NCBI RefSeq assembly: GCF_021021555.1
Contig: NZ_JAINWA010000003.1
Coordinates: forward strand, 62,001 to 126,000
DNA: 64,000 nt
Origin: Teretinema zuelzerae
Lineage (GTDB): Bacteria > Spirochaetota > Spirochaetia > Treponematales > Treponemataceae
Direction: 5' to 3'
The notes under the pieces are model-generated. The model was not told where the DNA came from. It searched no databases and saw only the letters and a list, made by a program, of their open reading frames with translations. Made by a program: the position numbers and the translations under genes. Positions within the stretch are counted from its first letter, which is position 1. Every line of letters begins with the position of its first letter. This document shows positions 9,317 through 17,197 of the stretch, one piece after another.

Positions 9317-10165
9317 ATGGTAATGACGGAAGTTTTCGATAAGCTGAAGGCGCTCCAGGACATTCTGGCACAGAAGAATACGGTAGAAGCTTCTATAGAA
9401 GACGCCCCGAAGCTTCTTTTAACCCAGGAAGAACTATTGTCTCGTTTGAAGAAAGGTTATATCGAAAAAAACGAGCAGTACGAAAAATCCAGACAATATA
9501 TCAGCGACATTAAATCTCAGTTGTTCGAAGCGGAAAGCACCCGCGAGAAATCCGAGAAGGCGATGGACACCATCACCACTCAACGCGAGTACGAGGCTTT
9601 GGACAAGGAAATCCGCGATGCAGGCGAACGCGAACAAAACCTCAGAAAAGAGCTTCAAAAGGAAGAGCGGGTTTTTCAGGATTTAAACGAAGATTTGAAG
9701 CGGGACGAATCCCTTATCAAGCAGCAGGAAGACGAGCTTAATGAAAGAAAGGCCAAGCTTGCAGCTGAAATCGATGAAAAGAAAAAAACGCTTGACGAGC
9801 TTAATTCAGCGGAAGAAGACGTTTCTCCGGGAATCGATCCTGAAACAAAATTCAAGCTTGAACGCATCATCAAAAGCAAGCAAGGCGTCGGAATCGTAGC
9901 AATCCACGGAAATGTGTGCACCGGTTGCCATATGATTCTTCCCGCTCAATTCGCGAATATCGTCAGAATCGGAGAGAAGATCGTGTATTGCCCCTATTGC
10001 AGCCGCATTCTCTATTACTCTGAAACCGCCGAAGGCGAGGATATCTACTTTAACGACGACGATGCCGGAAGCCTTGCCGACTTGGACGATTTCATCGACG
10101 AAGACGAAGAGGACGGAGAGGACGGAGATTCCATCGACGACGAAAAAATGGAGTACGAGGATTAA
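9317..10165 (+). CDS. Coiled-coil plus zinc-ribbon protein (C4-type, CT398-like)
   Basis: 282 residues. A long Lys/Glu-rich coiled coil (about residues 30-180) is followed by a CxxC...CxxC zinc ribbon (VCTGCHMILP ... VYCPYCSRILYY, about 198-225) and a very acidic tail. This is the zf-RING_7/CT398 architecture, a family found next to basic cell-biology genes in many bacteria whose exact role is unsettled. The AGAGGGG ribosome-binding site (9304-9310) is 6 nt before ATG 9317. No terminator separates it from rpoD, so cotranscription is likely. RNase P RNA begins a few bases after its stop. Confidence 0.88.
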   Translation: MVMTEVFDKLKALQDILAQKNTVEASIEDAPKLLLTQEELLSRLKKGYIEKNEQYEKSRQYISDIKSQLFEAESTREKSEKAMDTITTQREYEALDKEIRDAGEREQNLRKELQKEERVFQDLNEDLKRDESLIKQQEDELNERKAKLAAEIDEKKKTLDELNSAEEDVSPGIDPETKFKLERIIKSKQGVGIVAIHGNVCTGCHMILPAQFANIVRIGEKIVYCPYCSRILYYSETAEGEDIYFNDDDAGSLADLDDFIDEDEEDGEDGDSIDDEKMEYED

Positions 10166-10167
10166 AC

Positions 10168-10614
10168 AGGCAGAGGGCAGTGGGAATCGCCGTTGCCGCG
10201 CCTTCGGGCGTTGCAGCGGAGGAAAGTCCGGGCTCCTTCGGAAATGATGCCGGTTAACGACCGGGAGATCAAGGCTTAAGCTTTGATCGACAGAAAGTGC
10301 CACAGAAAATATACCGCCTGGTTTGTTCCGCAAATCAGGCAAGGGTGAAAAGGCGGGGTAAGAGCCCACCGCGTCGCTGGCAACAGGACGGCATGGCAAA
10401 CCTCATCAGGAGCAAGATCAAGCAGTAAAGGATTTTCCGATCCGAAGAGCGGTAGTCTGCTCTCCCGAAAGGGAGTACGTCGTTTCGAAAGAAACGCGTC
10501 AATTTACGGGTTGGTTGCGTGAGAAAAGCGGCAACGTTTTTCCAAGATAGATGGTTCCCGATTTTTTAGCCTCGGCTATTAAATAACAGAACCCGGCTTA
10601 TTAGCCCTCTGCTT
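10168..10614 (+). ncRNA. rnpB: RNase P RNA (bacterial type A)
   Basis: About 445 nt. The conserved P4 strand GAGGAAAGTCCGGGCTCC (10219-10236) and its partner ACAGAACCCGGCTTA (10586-10600) are present, as are the CAGAAAGTGCCACAGAAA element and the GGTAAGAGCCCACCGCG region. The ends pair as P1: GCAGAGGGC (10170-10178) with GCCCTCTGC (10604-10612), followed by a T-run that can serve in termination. It is the ribozyme that matures tRNA 5' ends. It starts right after the zinc-ribbon gene and precedes the TPR/mre genes. Confidence 0.97.
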
Positions 10615-10640
10615 TTTTTATATGAAAGGATGAATAAAAC

Positions 10641-11582
10641 ATGAGTTTTAAGCGGCGAGAAAAAAAATACCTGTTGACCGGAAGGCATCAGCCCTTTGGT
10701 TCGGGTTTCATTTTTTTCGTCGTTTTTCTTTTTATAGCCGCAACTGCCTTATTATCGTGGCAATTCATTTTTAAAAAGACTTTTTCCAGGACGCCGCGAA
10801 TTCAAGATGTATATTCAGCGTGGGAACATCATGATTTCGAACTGGCGTACGATAAAGCCGGCCAGATACTTACTGCAAGGCCCCTCGACGGCGAAGCCTT
10901 ATCGATGCGCGGCTTTTCCGCGTATTATCTATATGTCGAGCAAACCGATTCCAATATCGCCCAGCAGCTCCTCGCCGAATCTATTCAAAATCTCAGAAAC
11001 GCCTGGCATCGTGTCGTTGAATCCGAAAGACCTTTCATCGCATATGTGCTTGGCAAGGCGTATTATCAGCGCGGACTGTATTTTGCAGATCTTGCGTCGT
11101 TTTATCTCGAGTATGCTCACAATTCTGGAGTAGCGGCGGATGATCTTGACGAATTCCGAGCTTTATCGTTCTCGTCTCTCGGAAATCATGAGGCTTCGAT
11201 TACTGCTTTTCTCGAAGCCCTGTCCGCCAAGCCATCCGATTTGCTTGTTTACTCTTTGGCTCAAAGCTATGTCGAGATGAAAGACAGCGAAAAGGCCGAA
11301 CAATATTTTTTGGAAACAATTAGAATAACAAATGACGAGCTGCTTCAATTAAAGTCGAGAAACGCGCTCGGACTGCTCTATCTGAATGCTTTGCGCATCG
11401 ATGATGCTCATCGAGAATTCGCGTTAATTCTGGAAAAAGAACCGAATTCTGCTGACGCGCATTATGGACTTGGTGTAGTATATGAGATTCAAGGTGATCT
11501 GATTCGCGCCCGCGCAGAGTGGAGAAAAGCCTTGAAAGCCGATCCGCTTCACGGCGGAGCTCGGTTAAAAATGAATAGTTAG
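10641..11582 (+). CDS. Membrane-anchored TPR protein
   Basis: 313 residues. A basic N-terminus and one transmembrane helix (about residues 21-43) precede tetratricopeptide-type helical repeats that run to the C-terminus; the clearest are SLAQSYVEMKDSEKAEQYF, ARNALGLLYLNALRIDDA-like and HYGLGVVYEIQGDLIRA. It is probably anchored in the inner membrane with TPRs outside, acting as a protein-binding scaffold. AAAGGA lies about 11 nt before the ATG. It sits 30 nt upstream of mreB, which suggests it serves the elongasome, but this is inference from position. Confidence 0.82.
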   Translation: MSFKRREKKYLLTGRHQPFGSGFIFFVVFLFIAATALLSWQFIFKKTFSRTPRIQDVYSAWEHHDFELAYDKAGQILTARPLDGEALSMRGFSAYYLYVEQTDSNIAQQLLAESIQNLRNAWHRVVESERPFIAYVLGKAYYQRGLYFADLASFYLEYAHNSGVAADDLDEFRALSFSSLGNHEASITAFLEALSAKPSDLLVYSLAQSYVEMKDSEKAEQYFLETIRITNDELLQLKSRNALGLLYLNALRIDDAHREFALILEKEPNSADAHYGLGVVYEIQGDLIRARAEWRKALKADPLHGGARLKMNS

Positions 11583-11612
11583 CTGTAACATATTTCGGGA
11601 GGATGTGCTGAT

Positions 11613-12647
11613 ATGGGTTTTTTAAAAAGTCTCTCCGCAGACATCGGAATTGATTTGGGCACCTGTAATACGTTGATATACGTTCGGGGTAAAGGCATAG
11701 TCGTCAATGAACCTTCCGTAGTCGCCGTAGAAAGAGGGACCAGACGCGTCGTAGCGGTCGGCGCCGAAGCGAAAAGAATGCTTTGGAAGACCCCGGGAAA
11801 TATCATTGCCATCCGTCCTTTGAAAGACGGCGTTATCGCGGACATGGACACTACTGAAAAGATGATCCGCTATTTCGTTTCAAAAATAATGCCTCGCCAT
11901 GGACTTATCAAGCCCAGGATGGTTATAGGAATTCCCAGCTGCATCACGGACGTAGAAAATCGAGCAGTAAAAGAAAGCGCGTTCAAAGCAGGCGCACGGG
12001 AAGTTCAGGTTATAGAAGAATCTCTTGCCGCGGCGATCGGAGCTCAGATCCCCATCCATGAACCCGCCGGCCACATGATTTGCGACATCGGCGGCGGTAC
12101 GACTGAAGTATCGGTGATTTCTCTCGGAGGCATGGTCGTAACGAACGCGATCCGCCTCGGCGGCGACGAATTCGACCAGGCCATAATCAAGCATGTCCGA
12201 TCGGTTCATAATCTGATTATCGGCGAACAAACCGCGGAACGGCTCAAGGTTGAAATCGGCAACGCTTCCCCTGAAAAGAATATTGAAAAAGTCGAAATCA
12301 AGGGAACAGATGCGATCACTGGGCTGCCCAGACGGCTGGAAATAGACTCTGTCGAGGTTCGCGAAGCGCTGAAGGATCCGATCACGCAGATTGTTGAAGA
12401 AATCAAGCGAACCCTGGCCCAGACGCCGCCTGAGCTCGCTGCCGATATTGTCGAGAGAGGCATTGTGATGACCGGCGGCGGAGCTTTGTTGAAAGGCCTG
12501 CCGAAATTAATCTCAAAAGAAACCGGGGTTCCGGTAATCCTCGCTGAAAATCCGATGGATTGCGTTGCTATCGGCGCCGGACAGTATTATGAAATTTTCA
12601 AGGATATGTCGATTGACCGAAGCGTATACGACAGTCTGAACAACTAA
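11613..12647 (+). CDS. mreB: Rod-shape-determining actin homologue MreB
   Basis: 344 residues, the typical length. Actin-fold ATP-binding motifs are [15 protein letters not shown] (phosphate 1), [27 protein letters not shown] (phosphate 2) and [12 protein letters not shown] (adenosine motif). MreB filaments guide lateral-wall synthesis at the inner membrane. GGGAGG precedes the ATG. It is first in the ordered set mreB-mreC-mreD-PBP2-rodA. Confidence 0.98.
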   Translation: MGFLKSLSADIGIDLGTCNTLIYVRGKGIVVNEPSVVAVERGTRRVVAVGAEAKRMLWKTPGNIIAIRPLKDGVIADMDTTEKMIRYFVSKIMPRHGLIKPRMVIGIPSCITDVENRAVKESAFKAGAREVQVIEESLAAAIGAQIPIHEPAGHMICDIGGGTTEVSVISLGGMVVTNAIRLGGDEFDQAIIKHVRSVHNLIIGEQTAERLKVEIGNASPEKNIEKVEIKGTDAITGLPRRLEIDSVEVREALKDPITQIVEEIKRTLAQTPPELAADIVERGIVMTGGGALLKGLPKLISKETGVPVILAENPMDCVAIGAGQYYEIFKDMSIDRSVYDSLNN

Positions 12648-12654
12648 GGCGTCC

Positions 12655-13518
12655 ATGTCCGACCGAAGAGTACCGTTTAAATTCCGTCTGGATATTTTTC
12701 TTTTATCTCTCTATCTGTTCGTATCGGGGCTGTTGCTTGCCTTTTCGAGCGGTGGTTTTATTGTCAATTTCGGAAATATCGGTTTTTCCGTTCTTTCCGG
12801 CGCTCAACGGGGCTTGTATTCCGTAGCATCTTTTTTTTCCGGAACTATAAACGCCGTTCATGAGCTGACAGTGATGCGGAAAAGCTATATCGAGCTGCAA
12901 GAACGAATCGCGGATTACGAACTTCTTCAGAGAAGCAATGCAGAGATACGGCTGGAAAACGAACACTTAAAAAAACTGTTGGGTTTTTCAAGGTCTCTGG
13001 ATGTTGTGAATATACCCGCGGAAATAACCGGTCGCGATCCTTCTAACTTGTATTCAGGACTGATTATCAACCGGGGATCTCGACATGGAATCAGGAAAAA
13101 CATGCCTGTTGTTTCTTTTCAGGGAAGCGGAGCTGCCTTAGTCGGAAAAATCGTACAAGTCGGCCGTTCGTCAAGCATTATACTCCCCGTGTACGACTAC
13201 CAGGCGTTTGTGTCCGCTCGTTTGCAATCGACTCGATATGAAGGCCTCATTAACGGACAGGGCGGCGTGGATGTTCCGTTAGTGATGAAATACATTAAAA
13301 AGCGAGCTCGAGACGAAATTTCTGTAGGAGATATTGTTGTCACCTCCGGAGAAAGCTATCAGTATCCGAAAAACGTGCCCGTTGGAATGATATCTAGAAT
13401 TCGCGGGTTGGATTATGAGACGTCTTTGGAGCTTGATATCGAACCCATCATCGATTTTTCCCGTCTGGAGGACGTATTCGTTCTGGATATGAGCAGTTTA
13501 AAATCGGAGATTGAGTAG
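12655..13518 (+). CDS. mreC: Rod-shape-determining protein MreC
   Basis: 287 residues. One N-terminal transmembrane helix (about 12-35) is followed by a coiled coil (about 65-105) and the MreC beta-domain, with EITGRDPSNLYSGLIINRGSRHGIRKNMPVV and VVTSGESYQYPKNVPVGMI. MreC is the periplasmic activator of PBP2 in the elongasome. It starts 7 nt after mreB and its stop is 1 nt before the mreD ATG. Confidence 0.95.
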   Translation: MSDRRVPFKFRLDIFLLSLYLFVSGLLLAFSSGGFIVNFGNIGFSVLSGAQRGLYSVASFFSGTINAVHELTVMRKSYIELQERIADYELLQRSNAEIRLENEHLKKLLGFSRSLDVVNIPAEITGRDPSNLYSGLIINRGSRHGIRKNMPVVSFQGSGAALVGKIVQVGRSSSIILPVYDYQAFVSARLQSTRYEGLINGQGGVDVPLVMKYIKKRARDEISVGDIVVTSGESYQYPKNVPVGMISRIRGLDYETSLELDIEPIIDFSRLEDVFVLDMSSLKSEIE

Positions 13519-13519
13519 C

Positions 13520-14026
13520 ATGAGAAAAGTGTTCCTGTGGTCCGTAATTACCGCGGTATTTCTTTCTCTGGTTGAAATAACCGTTTTTTCAAATTTTCCC
13601 TTGCTTCCGGCGATCCCGGATCTTGTTCTTATTCTCGTTGTATATGTCTCGTTCATGAACGGTTCGGTAGCCGGATCGTCTTCAGGTTTTCTGTCAGGAT
13701 TATTGCTGGATTTCATTTCAGTCGCTCCGATCGGTTTGAACGCGTGTGTTCAAACGATATCGGGTTTTGTTTTCGGAAAATTTACTGGCTCCTTCAATTT
13801 GGATCGCGTTGTCATCCCTATGATGATGGGCGCATTTGCGACCGGGTTGAAAATCGCTTCGACTTTTTTTCTTTCGCTTTTATTCGGAGAAGGAGTCAGA
13901 AGTTATTCTCTGTTCTCTTCAGTGCTTTGGTATGAATTGCTCTTTAATTGCATCTCTGCGCCGATTTTGTTTTTCATTTTTTCGCGTTTTCAAACATTAT
14001 TCATCGCGGATAGAGCTTCTTCATGA
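13520..14026 (+). CDS. mreD: Rod-shape-determining protein MreD
   Basis: 168 residues from ATG 13520; an in-frame TTG at 13511 inside mreC is less likely. It is almost entirely hydrophobic, with about five membrane helices and the LPAIPDLVLILVVYVSF and GFLSGLLLDFIS segments typical of MreD. It is a polytopic inner-membrane partner of MreC. Its stop overlaps the PBP2 start by 4 nt (ATGA). Confidence 0.9.
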   Translation: MRKVFLWSVITAVFLSLVEITVFSNFPLLPAIPDLVLILVVYVSFMNGSVAGSSSGFLSGLLLDFISVAPIGLNACVQTISGFVFGKFTGSFNLDRVVIPMMMGAFATGLKIASTFFLSLLFGEGVRSYSLFSSVLWYELLFNCISAPILFFIFSRFQTLFIADRASS

Positions 14027-15873
14027 ATGATTCCGATTCGCGGGCAGTAAAAGTCCGGATACTGACTTCTATTATATTTCTTTTAATGACCCTCTACTTG
14101 TATAAGCTATTTTCAATGCAGATTCTTCACGGTGAGGCGTATCGGAAGCAATCTCAGAATATTTCGCAGAGGTCGAAAAAAATTCCTTCGCAACGCGGAG
14201 AAATTTTTGATCGAAACGGCACAGTTCCGATGGTTCTGAATATCGATTCATTCGCAGTCGACGTTACCCCTGGAGAAATTCCCTCCGATCAAATGTTGAC
14301 GGTTCTTTCTTCCTTAAGCGAAATCTTGCAGGTTCCTGTTTCTTCTCTGGAACAAAAAATACCATTATCGATACGAAGATCGTATCAGACCATTGACGTT
14401 AAAGCGAATGTCCCGTATATCACAATAACCCGTATCGCAGAACGCATGGATGAATTACCCGGCGTTTCGTGGCATTCAAAACCGATACGAAACTATGTAG
14501 AAAGCGGTTCCATCTCTCATGTGTTGGGATATGTCGGCGACATTACCCGGGAAGAGCTTAAAATATATTATAACAAAGGCTATACGAACAACAGCATCCT
14601 CGGAAAAGCAGGCATCGAAAAGCAGTATGAAGAATTGCTGCGCGGAACCGACGGCTTCGAATACCGCACTGTCGACGTAAAAGGCCGTATAATCGAAAAC
14701 ACTTCCGCTGTGAAGCCTCCGGAAATGGGGAAGAACCTTATTCTGACTATCGATAGTAAAATACAGGCTTTGGCGGAGGACGCACTCGGAAACAGGATCG
14801 GATCTGCTGTTGTACTAAAAGCGTCAACCGGAGAAGTTCTCGCAATGGTTTCCTATCCGTATTTTGATCCTAATCTATTCAATCGTCCGGATTCGAACGA
14901 TCAATACGTCAAGCTCTTGAACGACAAGAACAACCCCTTGCTTAACCGTTCGGTAAACGCCAGTTATCCGCCAGCTTCGACATTCAAGATCGTTATGACG
15001 ACGGCCTTGCTTACCGAGGATCTGATTCCTCCTGAAAAAACAATCGACTGTCTCGGCGAAATCGAATACGGCGACCGCGTTTTTCGCTGTCATATCCGCA
15101 GGCCCGGACACGGACCGGTTGATTTAAAAAACGCGCTGGCTCAATCATGTGATGTATATTACTGGGTTACCGGTAGAGATTATCTCGGTGTAGACCGCAT
15201 CGCTTCCTATTCCGCTGAGTTCGGCTTCGGCTCATCGGTTGAAATCGATCTGCCGAGCCAAACGCAAGGATTCATTCCGACTCCGCAGTGGAAGGAGCGG
15301 CGTTTCCATGAACGCTGGCTCGGAGGCGATACGATGAACATGTCTATCGGACAGGGATTTTTTCTTGCTTCTCCACTTCAGGTAGCGAACATGGTCGCGA
15401 TGGTTGTGAATAACGGAGTTATTTATAAGCCTCATCTTTTAAAAGAAGTCCGGGATCCCGTTACGAATTCTGTCATATCCCGTGAGCAGCCGAGCGTTTT
15501 GCACAAGTCGAACATATCGCCTGAAGTATTTTCTACTGTCAGGGAACATATGCGTTATGTAATAACGAACGGAACTGCGCAGTTTCCGATGAAAAATAAA
15601 ACAGTGCAGTTGGCCGGAAAAACAGGAACAGCTGAAGTCGGTCTGCTCGACCGCTGGCATTCATGGATGGTCGCTTACGGTCCATACGACGCCCCCGCAG
15701 ACGAGGCAATCGTTGTAGTTGTTATGGTTGAAGCTTCGAATCCCTGGGAATGGTGGGCTCCGTACGCAACCAACATAATCTTCCAGGGCGTTTTTGCGGA
15801 TCAAACCTACGATGAAGCGGTCGGCGATCTCGGCTTTAAATATTTGTCAGGCCCGCGAGGACGTCAGGAATGA
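14023..15873 (+). CDS. mrdA: Penicillin-binding protein 2 (elongasome transpeptidase)
   Basis: 616 residues. After an N-terminal membrane anchor (about 12-33) comes the pedestal domain with RGEIFDRNGTVP, then the transpeptidase domain with its three motifs: S319-T-F-K322, S375-C-D377 and K533-T-G535. It cross-links peptidoglycan during elongation, working with the glycosyltransferase RodA. Four-base ATGA overlaps with mreD and rodA imply coupled synthesis in fixed proportion. Confidence 0.97.
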   Translation: MNDSDSRAVKVRILTSIIFLLMTLYLYKLFSMQILHGEAYRKQSQNISQRSKKIPSQRGEIFDRNGTVPMVLNIDSFAVDVTPGEIPSDQMLTVLSSLSEILQVPVSSLEQKIPLSIRRSYQTIDVKANVPYITITRIAERMDELPGVSWHSKPIRNYVESGSISHVLGYVGDITREELKIYYNKGYTNNSILGKAGIEKQYEELLRGTDGFEYRTVDVKGRIIENTSAVKPPEMGKNLILTIDSKIQALAEDALGNRIGSAVVLKASTGEVLAMVSYPYFDPNLFNRPDSNDQYVKLLNDKNNPLLNRSVNASYPPASTFKIVMTTALLTEDLIPPEKTIDCLGEIEYGDRVFRCHIRRPGHGPVDLKNALAQSCDVYYWVTGRDYLGVDRIASYSAEFGFGSSVEIDLPSQTQGFIPTPQWKERRFHERWLGGDTMNMSIGQGFFLASPLQVANMVAMVVNNGVIYKPHLLKEVRDPVTNSVISREQPSVLHKSNISPEVFSTVREHMRYVITNGTAQFPMKNKTVQLAGKTGTAEVGLLDRWHSWMVAYGPYDAPADEAIVVVVMVEASNPWEWWAPYATNIIFQGVFADQTYDEAVGDLGFKYLSGPRGRQE

Positions 15874-17180
15874 ACGTAAAAGGATTTACCTATTTCGATT
15901 ACATACTTTTTTTGGCTGTAATCCTGTTAACCACCATCGGCATCTCGTTCATTTATTCTTCAGGCATAAATTCCGACGGCGCTTTGGTTTCGAATGAGTT
16001 CATCAAGCAGATTCTCTGGGCGTCTATTGGTATAGTATTGATGCTCGTCGTTGCGATGCTTGATTATCGGAGATATGCGGACAGGACCTTTCTGCTGTTC
16101 GCGGTATTTTTATCTATATTAGTGTATACAAGGATTTTCGGACGTTATGTAAACGGCGCTAAGAGCTGGATCGGCATAGGCGAACTCGGAATTCAACCGT
16201 CTGAATTTTCCAAGATAATCTATATTCTCTATTTGGCGTATTTTCTTGATAGATCGTCCGGCGATCCTGCAAAACTCTCCAGATTCATTAAATCAGGCTT
16301 AATCATGGGCATTCCCATGCTCCTCATCTTATCGCAACCCGATCTGGGCACCGCTTCGGTCTATATACCGATTTTCATTGCTATGGCTTTTATGGCAGGC
16401 ATACCGCTGAGATTCATAGGGATGGTATTGATAGGCGGTTCGTTGTCTTTGTTGTTCACGCTTATGCCGTTATGGCAGGACGCCATTGTTCAAAAACCGA
16501 TGCCGGCAATACGGATTCTCACAGAAATGCGTTTTACATTAATCGCATTATTTTCTCTGGGAGTAATTACTGTTCTCGCGATGATGGGAAGATTGATTTT
16601 TAAGACGCGGTATTATTATTGGATCGCTTACTTTACCGGTTTGGTAGCGGTATCTCTTGCGGCTTCGCTCGGAGCGTCCAGGGTTTTAAAGCCCTATCAG
16701 TTGATGCGCCTTATCGTTTTTCTAGATCCGAACGTCGATCCGCTGGGTTCCGGGTGGAATATTATTCAATCGATCACCGCAATAGGATCCGGGGGCCCTT
16801 TCGGCATGGGATACCTTCAGGGGACTCAAAGCCATTATCGCTTTCTTCCACAGCAAAGCACCGACTTTATTTTCAGCATCCTCTCTGAGGAATGGGGCTT
16901 CCTCGGCGGTCTCGTCGTTTTTATTCTGTACGGAACGATTCTTGCGCGATCTTTGATCATCATTAAAAAGACAGAAAATAATTTCGGCGCTTTAGTCGCT
17001 ACCGGCATCGCCGCAATGTATTTTTTTCATTTTATGGTTAATATCGGAATGGTAATGGGCATGATGCCGATTACCGGAATTCCGCTGCTTTTCGTATCAT
17101 ACGGCGGTTCGTCCTTGTGGACCGCCATGACGGCTTCCGGTTTGCTCATGAGCATCAATATGCGCCGCCTTGACCACTAA
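15870..17180 (+). CDS. rodA: SEDS peptidoglycan glycosyltransferase RodA
   Basis: 436 residues, longer than the roughly 370 of E. coli RodA. The extra length is mainly a hydrophobic stretch near residues 210-270, probably additional membrane segments. SEDS signatures are ARSWIGIG-like NGAKSWIGIGELGIQPSEFSK, and HYRFLPQQSTDFIFSILSEEWGF, which holds the catalytic Asp of the S-T-D-F motif. It polymerises lipid II with PBP2. The ATGA overlap with mrdA confirms the pair. Confidence 0.96.
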   Translation: MNVKGFTYFDYILFLAVILLTTIGISFIYSSGINSDGALVSNEFIKQILWASIGIVLMLVVAMLDYRRYADRTFLLFAVFLSILVYTRIFGRYVNGAKSWIGIGELGIQPSEFSKIIYILYLAYFLDRSSGDPAKLSRFIKSGLIMGIPMLLILSQPDLGTASVYIPIFIAMAFMAGIPLRFIGMVLIGGSLSLLFTLMPLWQDAIVQKPMPAIRILTEMRFTLIALFSLGVITVLAMMGRLIFKTRYYYWIAYFTGLVAVSLAASLGASRVLKPYQLMRLIVFLDPNVDPLGSGWNIIQSITAIGSGGPFGMGYLQGTQSHYRFLPQQSTDFIFSILSEEWGFLGGLVVFILYGTILARSLIIIKKTENNFGALVATGIAAMYFFHFMVNIGMVMGMMPITGIPLLFVSYGGSSLWTAMTASGLLMSINMRRLDH

Positions 17181-17197
17181 TTTTTTTTGGAGTAGCC

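Noticed and set aside
9806-10399. Minus-strand frame crossing into the RNase P RNA
   Set aside because: Overlaps the zinc-ribbon gene and the rnpB structure, both well supported.
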